Shown here: in pieces, positions 26,873 through 39,300 of the stretch
Numbering within the stretch: the first letter of the stretch is position 1
Layout of the letters: every line of letters starts with the position of its first letter
Origin: Archivesica marissinica
Taxonomy: Eukaryota > Mollusca > Bivalvia > Venerida > Vesicomyidae
NCBI GenBank assembly: GCA_014843695.1
Contig: CM026400.1
Span: 48,901,003 to 48,965,002, forward strand
Reading direction: 5' to 3'
DNA length: 64,000 nt
The notes under the pieces: generated by a model
The model's input: the letters and a program-made list of their open reading frames with translations, nothing else
Told to the model about the DNA's origin: nothing
Database searches by the model: none
Position numbers and translations under genes: made by a program

Positions 26873-29327
26873 GGTGGGTCCATGTCTGATGCTGTGCTTC
26901 ATGCTTTACTGGATGCTGGCCATACGTTTCTGTGGATGGATATTGGTGGGTCCATGTCTGATGCTGTGCTTCATGCTTTACTGGATGCTGACCATACGTT
27001 TCTATGGATGGATATTGGTGGGTCCATGTCTGATGCTGTGCTTCATGCTTTACTGGATGCTGACCATACGTTTCTATGGATGGATATTGGTGGGTCCATG
27101 TCTGATGCTGTGCTTCATGCTTTACTGGATGCTGACCATACGTTTCTATGGATGGATATTGGTGGGTCCATGTCTGATGCTGTGCTTCATGCTTTACTGG
27201 ATGCTGGCCATACGTTTCTATGGATGGATATTGGTGGGTCCATGTCTGATGCTGTGCTTCATGCTTTACTGGATGCTGACCATACGTTTCTGTGGATGGA
27301 TATTGGTGGGTCCATGTCTGATGCTGTGCTTCATGCTTTACTGGATGCGACCATACGTTTCTGTGGATGGATATTGGTGGGTCCATGTCTGATGCTGTGC
27401 TTTACTGGATGCTGACCATACGTTTCTATGGATGGATATTGGTGGGTCCATGTCTGATGCTGTGCTTCATGCTTTACTGGATGCTGGCCATACGTTTCTG
27501 TGGATGGATATTGGTGGGTCCATGTCTGATGCTGTGCTTCATGCTTTACTGGATGCTGACCATACGTTTCTGTGGATGGATATTGGTGGGTCCATGTCTG
27601 ATGCTGTGCTTCATGCTTTACTGGATGCTGACCATACGTTTCTATGGATGGATATTGGTGGGTCCATGTCTGATGCTGTGCTTCATGCTTTACTGGATGC
27701 TGGCCATACGTTTCTATGGATGGATATTGGTGGGTCCATGTCTGATGCTGTGCTTCATGCTTTACTGGATGCTGACCATACGTTTCTGTGGATGGATATT
27801 GGTGGGTCCATGTCTGATGCTGTGCTTCATGCTTTACTGGATGCTGACCATACGTTTCTATGGATGGATATTGGTGGGTCCATGTCTGATGCTGTGCTTC
27901 ATGCTTTACTGGATGCTGACCATACGTTTCTATGGATGGATATTGGTGGGTCCATGTCTGATGCTGTGCTTCATGCTTTACTGGATGCTGACCATACGTT
28001 TCTTGGATGGATATTGGTGGGTCCATGTCTGATGCTGTGCTTCATGCTTTACTGGATGCTGACCATACGTTTCTATGGATGGATATTGGTGGGTCCATGT
28101 CTGATGCTGTGCTTCATGCTTACTGGATGCTGACCATACGTTATTGGATGGATATTGGTGGGTCCATGTCTGATGCTGTGCTTCATGCTTTACTGGATGC
28201 TGACCATACGTTTCTATGGATGGATATTGGTGGGTCCATGTCTGATGCTGTTCATGCTTTACTGGATGCTGACCATACGTTTCTATGGATGGATATTGGT
28301 GGGTCCATGTCTGATGCTGTGCTTCATGCTTTACTGGATGCTGACCATACGTTTCTATGGATGGATATTGGTGGTCCATGTCTGATGCTGGCTTCATGCT
28401 TTACTGGATGCTGGCCATACGTTTCTATGGATGGATATTGGGGGTCCATGTCTGATGCTGTGCTTCATGCTTTACTGGATGCTGGCCATACGTTTCTATG
28501 GATGGATATTGGTGGGTCCATGTCTGATGCTGTGCTTCATGCTTTACTGGATGCTGGCCATACGTTTCTATGGATGGATATTGGTGGGTCCATGTCTGAT
28601 GCTGTGCTTCATGCTTACTGGATGCTGACCATACGTTTCTATGGATGGATATTGGGGGTCCATGTCTGATGCTGTGCTTCATGCTTTATGGATGCTGACC
28701 ATACTTTTATGGATGGATATTGGTGGGTCCATGTCTGATGCTGTGCTTCATGCTTTACGGATGCTGGCCATACGTTTCTATGGATGGATATTGGTGGGTC
28801 CATGTATGATGCTGTGCTTCATGCTTTACTGGATGCTGGCATACGTTTCTATGGATGGAATATTGGTGGGTCCATGTATGAGATGCGTGCTCATGCTTAA
28901 TGGATGCTGGCCATACGTTTCTAGGATGGATATTGGTGGGTCCATGTCTGATGCTGTGCTTCATGCTTTACTGGATGCTGGACATACGTTTCTATGGATG
29001 GATATTGGTGGGCATGTCTGATGCTGTGCTTCATGCTTTCTGGATGGACCATCGGCTTTTTTTGTTCTACGTGGATGGATATGGTGGGTCCATGTCTGAT
29101 GCTGTGCTTCATGCTTTACTGGATGCTGACCATACGTTTCTATGGATGGATATTGGTGGGTCCATGTCTGATGCTGTGCTTTACTGGATGCTGACCATAC
29201 GTTTCTGTGGATGGATATTGGTGGGTCCATGTCTGATGCTGTGCTTCATGCTTTACTGGATGCTGACCATACGTTTCTGTGGATGGATATTGGTGGGTCC
29301 ATGTCTGATGCTGTGCTTCATGCTTTA
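26873..29327. repeat. 72-bp minisatellite, running into a gap
   Basis: About 34 units opening GGTGGGTCCATGTCTGATGC and containing TTACTGGATGCTGACCATAC and TTTCTATGGATGGATATT. The first 1.1 kb is nearly identical unit to unit; from about 28000 single-base indels and small deletions accumulate, and 28640-29090 is badly degraded. Unit length is 24 codons, so several frames run open on both strands. Confidence 0.94.
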
Positions 29328-30327
29328 NNNNNNNNNNNNNNNNNNNNNNNNNNNNNNNNNNNNNNNNNNNNNNNNNNNNNNNNNNNNNNNNNNNNNNNNN
29401 NNNNNNNNNNNNNNNNNNNNNNNNNNNNNNNNNNNNNNNNNNNNNNNNNNNNNNNNNNNNNNNNNNNNNNNNNNNNNNNNNNNNNNNNNNNNNNNNNNNN
29501 NNNNNNNNNNNNNNNNNNNNNNNNNNNNNNNNNNNNNNNNNNNNNNNNNNNNNNNNNNNNNNNNNNNNNNNNNNNNNNNNNNNNNNNNNNNNNNNNNNNN
29601 NNNNNNNNNNNNNNNNNNNNNNNNNNNNNNNNNNNNNNNNNNNNNNNNNNNNNNNNNNNNNNNNNNNNNNNNNNNNNNNNNNNNNNNNNNNNNNNNNNNN
29701 NNNNNNNNNNNNNNNNNNNNNNNNNNNNNNNNNNNNNNNNNNNNNNNNNNNNNNNNNNNNNNNNNNNNNNNNNNNNNNNNNNNNNNNNNNNNNNNNNNNN
29801 NNNNNNNNNNNNNNNNNNNNNNNNNNNNNNNNNNNNNNNNNNNNNNNNNNNNNNNNNNNNNNNNNNNNNNNNNNNNNNNNNNNNNNNNNNNNNNNNNNNN
29901 NNNNNNNNNNNNNNNNNNNNNNNNNNNNNNNNNNNNNNNNNNNNNNNNNNNNNNNNNNNNNNNNNNNNNNNNNNNNNNNNNNNNNNNNNNNNNNNNNNNN
30001 NNNNNNNNNNNNNNNNNNNNNNNNNNNNNNNNNNNNNNNNNNNNNNNNNNNNNNNNNNNNNNNNNNNNNNNNNNNNNNNNNNNNNNNNNNNNNNNNNNNN
30101 NNNNNNNNNNNNNNNNNNNNNNNNNNNNNNNNNNNNNNNNNNNNNNNNNNNNNNNNNNNNNNNNNNNNNNNNNNNNNNNNNNNNNNNNNNNNNNNNNNNN
30201 NNNNNNNNNNNNNNNNNNNNNNNNNNNNNNNNNNNNNNNNNNNNNNNNNNNNNNNNNNNNNNNNNNNNNNNNNNNNNNNNNNNNNNNNNNNNNNNNNNNN
30301 NNNNNNNNNNNNNNNNNNNNNNNNNNN
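29328..30327. other. Assembly gap (1000 N)
   Basis: Fixed-size gap joining two unrelated tandem arrays (72-bp on the left, 21-bp on the right). True distance and adjacency unknown. Confidence 0.99.
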
Positions 30328-33300
30328 CAAGAGCTAGCACAACCACTCCAAGAGCTAGTACAACCAGTCCAGTCCAAGAGCTAGTACAACCAGTCCAAGA
30401 GCTAGTAAAACCACTCCAAGAGCTAGGACAACCAGTCCAAGAGCTAGCACAAACACTCCAAGAGCTAGTACAACCAGTCCAAGAGCTAGTACAACCACTC
30501 CAAGAGCTAGTACAACTAATCCAGTCCAAGAGTTAGTACAACCGGTCCAAGAGCTAACACAATCGGTCCAAGAGCTAGCACAACCAGTCCAAGAGCTAGT
30601 ACAACCACTCCAAGAGCTAGTACAACCACTCCAAGAGCTAGTACAACCAGTCCAAGAGCTAGTACAACCAGTCCAGTCCAAGAGCTAGTAAAACCAGTCC
30701 AAGAGCTAGCACAACTACTCCAAGAGCTAGCACAACCAGTCCAAAGCTAGCACAACCACTCCAAGAGCTAGTACAACCAGTCCAGTCCAAGAGCTAGTAC
30801 AACCATTCCAAGAGCTAGTACAACCGGTCCAAGAGCTAACACAACCGGCCCAAGAGCTATCACAACCAGTCCAAGAGCTAGCACAACCAGTCCAAGAGCT
30901 AGTACAACCACTCCAAGAGCTAGGTTACCCGTCCAAGAGCTAGCACCAGTCCAAGAGTAGTACAACCAGTCAAGAGCTAGTACAACCACTGCAAGAGCTA
31001 GCACCAGTCAAAGAGCTAATACAACCGGTTGAAGAGCTAGCACAACCAGTCCAAGAGCTAACACAACCGGCCCAAGAGCTAGGTTACCGGTCCAAGAGCT
31101 AGTACAACCAGTCCAAGAGCTAGTACAACCGGTCCAAGAGCTAGTTTAACCAGTACAAGAGCTAGCACAACCAGTCCAAGAACTAGCACAACCAGTCCAA
31201 AAGCTACTACAACCAGTCCAAGAACTAGTACAACCAGTCCAAGAGCTAGTACAACCGGTCCAAGAGTTAACACAACCGGCCCAAGAGCTAACACAACCAG
31301 TCCAAGAGCTAGTACAACCAGTCCAAGAGCTAGTACAACCAGTCCAAAAGCTAGTACAACCGGTCCAAGAGCTAACACAACCAATCCAAGAGCTAGTACA
31401 ACCAGTCTAAGAGCTAGTACAACCAGTCCAAGAGCTAGGACAACCAGTCCAAGAGCTAGCACAACCAGTCCAAGAGCTAGTACAACCAGTCCAAGAGCTA
31501 GTACAACCAGTCCAAGAGCTAGTACAACCAGTCCAAGAGCTAGTACAACCAGTCCAAGAGCTAGCACAACCAGTCCAAGAGCTAGCACAACCAGTCCAAG
31601 AGCTAGTACAACCACTCCAAGAGCTAGCACAACCAGTCCAAGAGCTAGCACAACCAGTCCAAGAGCTAGTACAACCAGTCCAGTCCAAGAGCTAGTACAA
31701 CCACTCCAAGAGCTAGGTTACCAGTCCAAGAGCTAGCACAACCAGTCCAAGAGCTAGTACAACCAGTCCAAAGCTACACAACCGGTCCAAGAGCTAGCAC
31801 AACCAGTCCAAGAGCTAGTACAACCATCCAAGAGCTAGGTCAGTGAGCTTGTGGTGTCCAAAGAGCTAGCACAACCAGTCCAAGAGCTAGCACAACCACT
31901 CCAAGAGCTAGTACAACCAGTCCAAGAGCTAGCACAACCACTCCAAGAGCTAGTACAACCAGTCCAAGAGCTAGTACAACCACTCCAAGAGCTAGTACAA
32001 CCAGTCCAGTCCAAGAGCTAGTACAACCAGTCCAAGAGCTAGTACAACCGGTCCAAGAGCTAACACAACCAGTCCAAGAGCTAGTACAACCGGTCCAAGA
32101 GCTAACACAACCGGTCCAAGAGCTAGCACAACCAGTCCAAGAGCTAGTACAACCACTCCAAGAGCTAGCACAACCACTCCAAGAGCTAGCACAACCACTC
32201 CAAGAGCTAGTACAACCAGTCCAGTCCAAGAGCTAGTACAACCAGTCCAAGAGCTAGCAAAACCACTCCAAGAGCTAGGACAACCAGTCCAAGAGCTAGC
32301 ACAAACACTCCAAGAGCTAGTACAACCAGTCCAAGAGCTAGTACAACCACTCCAAGAGCTAGTACAACTAATCCAGTCCAAGAGTTAGTACAACCGGTCC
32401 AAGAGCTAACACAATCGGTCCAAGAGCTAGCACAACCAGTCCAAGAGCTAGTACAACCACTCCAAGAGCTAGTACAACCACTCCAAGAGCTAGTACAACC
32501 AGTCAAAGAGCTAGTACAACCAGTCCAGTCCAAGAGCTAGTAAAACCAGTCCAAGAGCTAGCACAACTACTCCAAGAGCTAGCACAACCAGTCCAAAGCT
32601 AGCACAACCACTCCAAGAGCTAGTACAACCAGTCCAGTCCAAGAGCTAGTACAACCATTCCAAGAGCTAGTACAACCGGTCCAAGAGCTAACACAACCGG
32701 CCCAAGAGCTATCACAACCAGTCCAAGAGCTAGCACAAGCAGTCCAAGAGCTAGTACAACCACTCCAAGAGCTAGGTTACCCGTCCAAGAGCTAGCACCA
32801 GTCCAAGAGGTAGTACAACCAGTCCAAGAGCTAGTACAACCACTGCAAGAGCTAGCACCAGTCAAAGAGCTAATACAACCGGTTGAAGAGCTAGCACAAC
32901 CAGTCCAAGAGCTAACACAACCGGCCCAAGAGCTAGGTTACCGGTCCAAGAGCTAGTACAACCAGTCCAAGAGCTAGTACAACCGGTCCAAGAGCTAGTT
33001 TAACCAGTACAAGAGCTAGCACAACCAGTCCAAGAACTAGCACAACCAGTCCAAAAGCTACTACAACCAGTCCAAGAACTAGTACAACCAGTCCAAGAGC
33101 TAGTACAACCGGTCCAAGAGTTAACAACCGCCAAGGCTAACAACCGTCCAAGAGCTAGTACCAGTCCAAGAGCTAGTACACCAGTCCAAAAGCTAGTACA
33201 ACCGGTCAGAGCTAACACAACCAATAAGAGCTATACAACCACTCCAAGAGCTAGGTTACCAGTCCAAGAGCTAACACAACCAGTCCAAGAGTTAGTACAA

Positions 33301-36300
33301 CCAGTCCAAAGCTAACACAACCGGTCCAAGAGCTAGCACAACCAGTCCAAGAGCTAGTACAACCACTACAAGAGCTAGGTTACCAGTCCAAGAGCTAACA
33401 CAACCACTAAAACAGCTAGCACAACCAGTTCAAGAGCTAACACAACCACTAAAAGAGCTAGCACAACCAGTTCAAGAGCTAGCACAACCACTCCAAGAGC
33501 TAGTACAACCAGTCCAAGAGCTAGCACAACCACTCCAAGAGCTAGTTCTACCAGTCCAAGAGCTAGTACAACCACTCCAAGAGCTAGTACAACCAGTCCA
33601 GTCCAAGAGCTAGTACAACCAGTCCAAGAGCTAGCACAACCACTCCAAAAGCTAGCACAACCAGTCCAAGAGCTAGCACAACCACTCCAAGAGCTAGTAC
33701 AACCAGTCCAAGAGCTAGTACAACCACTCCAAGAGCTAGTACAACCAGTCCAGTCCAAGAGCTAGTACAACCAGTCCAAGAGCTAGTACAACCGGTCCAA
33801 GAGCTAACACAACCAGTCCAAGAGCTAGTACAACCGGTCCAAGAGCTAACACAACCGGTCCAAGAGCTAGCACAACCAGTCCAAGAGCTAGTACAACCAC
33901 TCCAAGAGCTAGCACAACCACTCCAAGAGCTAGCACAACCACTCCAAGAGCTAGTACAACCAGTCCAGTCCAAGAGCTAGTACAACCAGTCCAAGAGCTA
34001 GCACAACCACTCCAAGAGCTAGGACAACCAGTCCAAGAGCTAGCACAACCACTCCAAGAGCTAGTACAACCAGTCCAAGAGCTAGTACAACCACTCCAAG
34101 AGCTAGTACAAACCGGTCCAAGAGCTAGCACAACCAGTCCAAGAGATAGTACAACCAGTCCAAGAGCTAACACAACCGGTCCAAGAGCTAGCACAACCAG
34201 TCCAAGAGCTAGTACAACCAGTCCAAGAGCTAGTACTACCATCCAAGAGCTAGGTTACCAGTCCAAGAGCTAACATAACCAGTCCAAGAGCTAGTACAAT
34301 CACTCCAAGAGCTAGTACAACCACTCCAAGAGCTAGCACAACCAGTTCAAGAGCTAGTACAACCAGTCCAATAGCTAGTGCAACCAGTCCAAGAGCTAGT
34401 ACAACCGGTCCAAGAGCTAACGCAACCGGCCCAAGAGCTAGCACAACCAGTCCAAGAGCTAGTACAACCAGTCCAAGAGCTAGTAAATCAAAGCTGTACC
34501 CACTCCAAGAGCTAGGTTACCAGTCCAAGAGCTACCCCAGTCCAAGAGCTAGTACAACTGATCCAAGAGCTAGCACCGCAAGAGCTAAACACGGTTCAGA
34601 GCTAGCACAACCAGCCAAGACTAGTACAACCGATCCAAGAGCTAACACAACCGGTCCAAGAGCTAGCACAACCAGTCCAAGAGCTAACACAACCGATCCA
34701 AGAGCTAGTACAACCGGTCCAAGAGCTAGTACAACCAGTCCAAGAGCTAGTACAACCGGTCCAAGAGCTAGTCAACCGGTCCAAGAGCTAGTACAACCAC
34801 GTAGACCAGTCCAAGAGCTAACACAACCAGTCCAAGAGCTAGTACAACCGATCCAAGAGCTAGTACAACCGGTCCAAGAGCTAACACAACCGGTCCAAGA
34901 GCTAGCACAACCAGTCAAGACCTAGTACAACCGATCCAAGAGCTAACACAACCGGTCCAAGAGCTAGCACAACCAGTCCAAGAGCTAACACAACCGATCC
35001 AAGAGCTAGTACAACCAGTCCAAGATCTAGTGCAACCACTCCAAGAGCTAGGTTACCAGTCCAAGAGCTAACACAACCAGTCCAAGAGCTAGTACAACCA
35101 GTCCAAGAGCTAGCACAACCAGTCCAAGAGCTAACACAACCAGTCCAAGAGCTAACACAACCGGTCCAAGAGCTAGCACAACCAGTCCAAGAGCTAGTAC
35201 AACCACTTCAAGAGCTAGGTTACCAGTGCAAGAGCTAGTACAACCACTACAAGAGCTAGGTTACCCGTCCAAGAACTAGCACCAGTCCAATAGCTAGTAC
35301 AACCACTCCAAGAGCTAGCACCAGTCAAAGGGCTAACACAACCGGTCCAAGAGCTAGCACAACTAGTCCACGAGCTAACACAACCTGCCCTAGAGCTAGG
35401 TTACCAGTCCAAGAGCTGGCACAACCAGTCCAAGAACTAACACAACTGGTCCAAGAGCTAGTACAACCAGTACATGAGCTAGCACAACCAGTCCAAGAGC
35501 TAGTGCAACCAGTCCAAGAACTAGTACAACCAGTCCAAGAGCTAGCACAACCAGTCCAAGAGCTAACACAACCAGTCCAAAAGCTAACACAACCGGTCCA
35601 AGAGCTAGCACAACCCGTCCAAGAGCTAGTACAACCACTCCAAGAGCTAGGTTACCAGTCCAAGAGCTAGTACAACCACTACAAGAGCTAGGTTACCCGT
35701 CCAAGTGCTAGTACAACCACTCCAAGAGCTAGGTTACCCGTCCAAGAATTAGTACAACCGATCCAAGAGCTAGCACAACCGGTCCACGAGCTAGCACAAC
35801 CAGTCCAAGAGCTAGCACAACCGGTCCAAGAGCTAACACAACCGGCCCAAGAGCTAGCACAACCAGTCCAAGAACTAGTACAACCGGTCCAAGAGCTAGT
35901 ACAACCACCCCAAGAGCTAGGTTACCAGTCCGAGAGCAAACACAACCAGTCCAAGAGCTAGCACAACCACTCCAAGAGCTAGGACAACCAGTCCAAGAGC
36001 TAGCACAACCACTCCAAGAGCTAGTACAACCAGTCCAAGAGCTAGTACAACCACTCCAAGAGCTAGTACAACCAATCCAAGAGCTAGCACAACCGGTCCA
36101 AGAGCTAGCACAACCAGTCCAAGAGCTAGTACAACCACTCCAAGAGCTAGCACAACCACTCCAAGAGCTAGTACAACCAGTCCAAGAGCTAGTACAACCA
36201 GTCCAGTCCAGGAGCTAGTGAAACCAGTCCAAGAGATAGCACAACTACTCCAAGAGCTAGCACAACCAGTCCAAAGCTAGCACAACCACTCCAAGAGCTA

Positions 36301-39300
36301 GTACAACCAGTCTAGTCCAAGAGCTAGTACAACCAGTCCAAGAGCTAGTACAACCGGTCCAAGAGCTAACACAACCGGTCCAAGAGCTATCACAACCAGT
36401 CCAAGAGCTAGCACAAGCAGTCCAAGAGCTAGTACAACCACTCCAAGAGCTAGGTTACCCGTCCAAAAGCTAGCACCAGTCCAAGAGGTAGTACAACCAG
36501 TCCAAGAGCTATTACAACCACTGCAAGAGCTAGCACCAGTCAAAGAGCTAATACAACCGGTTGAAGAGCTAGCACAACCAGTCCAAGAGCTAACACAACC
36601 GGCCCAAGAGCTAGGTTACCGGTCCAAGAGCTAGTTTAACCAGTACAAGAGCTAGCTCAACCAGTCCAAGAACTAGCACAACCAGTCCAAAAGCTACTAC
36701 AACAAGTCCAAAAACTAGAACAACCAGTCCAAGAGCTAGTACAACCGGTCCAAGAGTTAACACAAGCGGCCCAAGAGCTAACACAACCAGTCCAAGAGCT
36801 AGTACAACCAGTCCAAGAGCTAGTACAACCAGTCCAAAAGCTAGTACAACCGGTTCAAGAGCTAACACAACCAATCCAAGAGCTAGTACAACCAGTCCAA
36901 GAGCTAGTACAACCACTCAAAGAGCTAGGTTACCAGTCCAAGATCTAACACAACCAGTCCAAGAGTTAGTACAACCAGTACAAAGCTAACACAACCGGTC
37001 CAAGAGCTAGCACAACCAGTCCAAGAGCTAGTACAACCACTCCAAGAGCTAGGTTACCAGTCCAAGAGCTAACACAACCACTAAAACAGCTACCACAACC
37101 AGTTCAAGAGCTAACACAACCACTAAAAGAGCTAGCACAACCAGTTCAAGAGCTAGCACAACCACTCCAAGAGCTAGTACAACCACTCCAAGAGCTAGTA
37201 CAACCAGTCCAGTCCAAGAGCTAGTACAACCAGTCCAAGAGCTAGCACAACCACTCCAAAAGCTAGCACAACCAGTCCAAGAGCTAGCACAACCACTCCA
37301 AGAGCTAGTACAACCAGTCCAAGAGCTAGTACAACCACTCCAAGAGCTAGTACAACCAGTCCAGGCCAAGAGCTAGTACAACCAGTCCAAGAGCTAGTAC
37401 AACCGGTCCAAGAGCTAACACAACCAGTCCAAGAGCTAGTACAACCGGTCCAAGAGCTAACACAACCGGTCCAAGAGCTAGCACAACCTGTCCAAGAGCT
37501 AGTACAACCACTCCAAGAGCTAGCACAACCACTCCAAGAGCTAGCACAACCACTCAAACAGCTAGTACAACCAGTCCAGTCCAAGAGCTAGTACAACCAG
37601 TCCAAGAGCTAGCACAACCACTCCAAGAGCTAGGACATCCAGTCCAACAGCTAGCACAACCACTCCAAGAGCTAGTACAACCAGTCCAAGAGCTAGTACA
37701 ACCACTCCAAGAGCTAGTACAACCAATCCACTCCAAGAGTTAGTACAACCGGTCCAAGAGCTAACACAACCGGTCCAAGAGCTAGCACAACCAGTCCAAG
37801 AGCTAGTACAACCACTCCAAGAGCTAGGTTACCCGTCCAAGAGCTAGCACCAGTCCAAGAGCTAGTACAACCAGTCCAAGAGCTAGTACAACCAGTCCAA
37901 GAGCTAACATAACCAGTCCAAGAGCTAGTACAATCACTCCAAGAGCTAGTACAACCACTCCAAGAGCTAGCACAACCAGTTCAAGAGCTAGTACAACCAG
38001 TCCAATAGCTAGTGCAACCAGTCCAAGAGCTAGTACAACCGGTCCAAGAGCTAACGCAACCGGCCCAAGAGCTAGCACAACCAGTCCAAGAGCTAGTACA
38101 ACCAGTCCAAGAGCTAGTACAACCGGTCCAAGAGCTAGTACAACCACTCCAAGAGCTAGGTTACCAGTCCAAGAGCTAACACAACCAGTCCAAGAGCTAG
38201 TACAACCGATCCAAGAGCTAGTACAACCGGTCCAAGAGCTAACACAACCGGTTCAAGAGCTAGCACAACCAGTCCAAGACCTAGTACAACCGATCCAAGA
38301 GCTAACACAACCGGTCCAAGAGCTAGCACAACCAGTCCAAGAGCTAACACAACCGATCCAAGAGCTAGTACAACCGGTCCAAGAGCTAGTACAACCAGTC
38401 CAAGAGCTAGTACAACCGGTCCAAGAGCTAGTACAACCGGTCCAAGAGCTAGTACAACCACACCAAGAGCTAGGTTACCAGTCCAAGAGCTAACACAACC
38501 AGTCCAAGAGCTAGTACAACCGATCCAAGAGCTAGTACAACCGGTCCAAGAGCTAACACAACCGGTCCAAGAGCTAGCACAACCAGTCAAAGACCTAGTA
38601 CAACCGATCCAAGAGCTAACACAACCGGTCCAAGAGCTAGCACAACCAGTCCAAGAGCTAACACAACCGATCCAAGAGCTAGTACAACCAGTCCAAGATC
38701 TAGTGCAACCACTCCAAGAGCTAGGTTACCAGTCCAAGAGCTAACACAACCAGTCCAAGAGCTAGCACAACCAGTCCAAGAGCTAACACAACCAGTCCAA
38801 AAGCTAACACAACCGGTCCAAGAGCTAGCACAACCAGTCCAAGAGCTAGTACAACCACTTCAAGAGCTAGGTTACCAGTGCAAGAGCTAGTACAACCACT
38901 ACAAGAGCTAGGTTACCCGTCCAAGAGCTAGCACCAGTCCAATAGCTAGTACAACCACTCCAAGAGCTAGCACCAGTCAAAGGGCTAACACAATCGGTCC
39001 AAGAGCTAGCACAACTAGTCCACGAGCTAACACAACCTGCCCTAGAGCTAGGTTACCAGTCCAAGAGCTGGCACAACCAGTCCAAGAACTAACACAACTG
39101 GTCCAAGAGCTAGTACAACCAGTACATGAGCTAGCACAACCAGTCCAAGAGCTAGTACAACCAGTCCAAGAGCTAGCACAACCAGTCCAAGAGCTAGTAC
39201 AACAAGTCCAAGAGCTAGCACAACCAATCCAAGAGCTAGTACAACCAGTCCAAGAGCTAGTACAACCAGTCCAAGAGCTAGCACAACCAGTCCAAGAGCT

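Noticed and set aside
26786..30384. Frames such as GGSMSDAVLHALLDA over the 72-bp array, some extended through N
   Set aside because: Unit length is 24 codons; frames exist on both strands and the longest only arise by reading through the gap.
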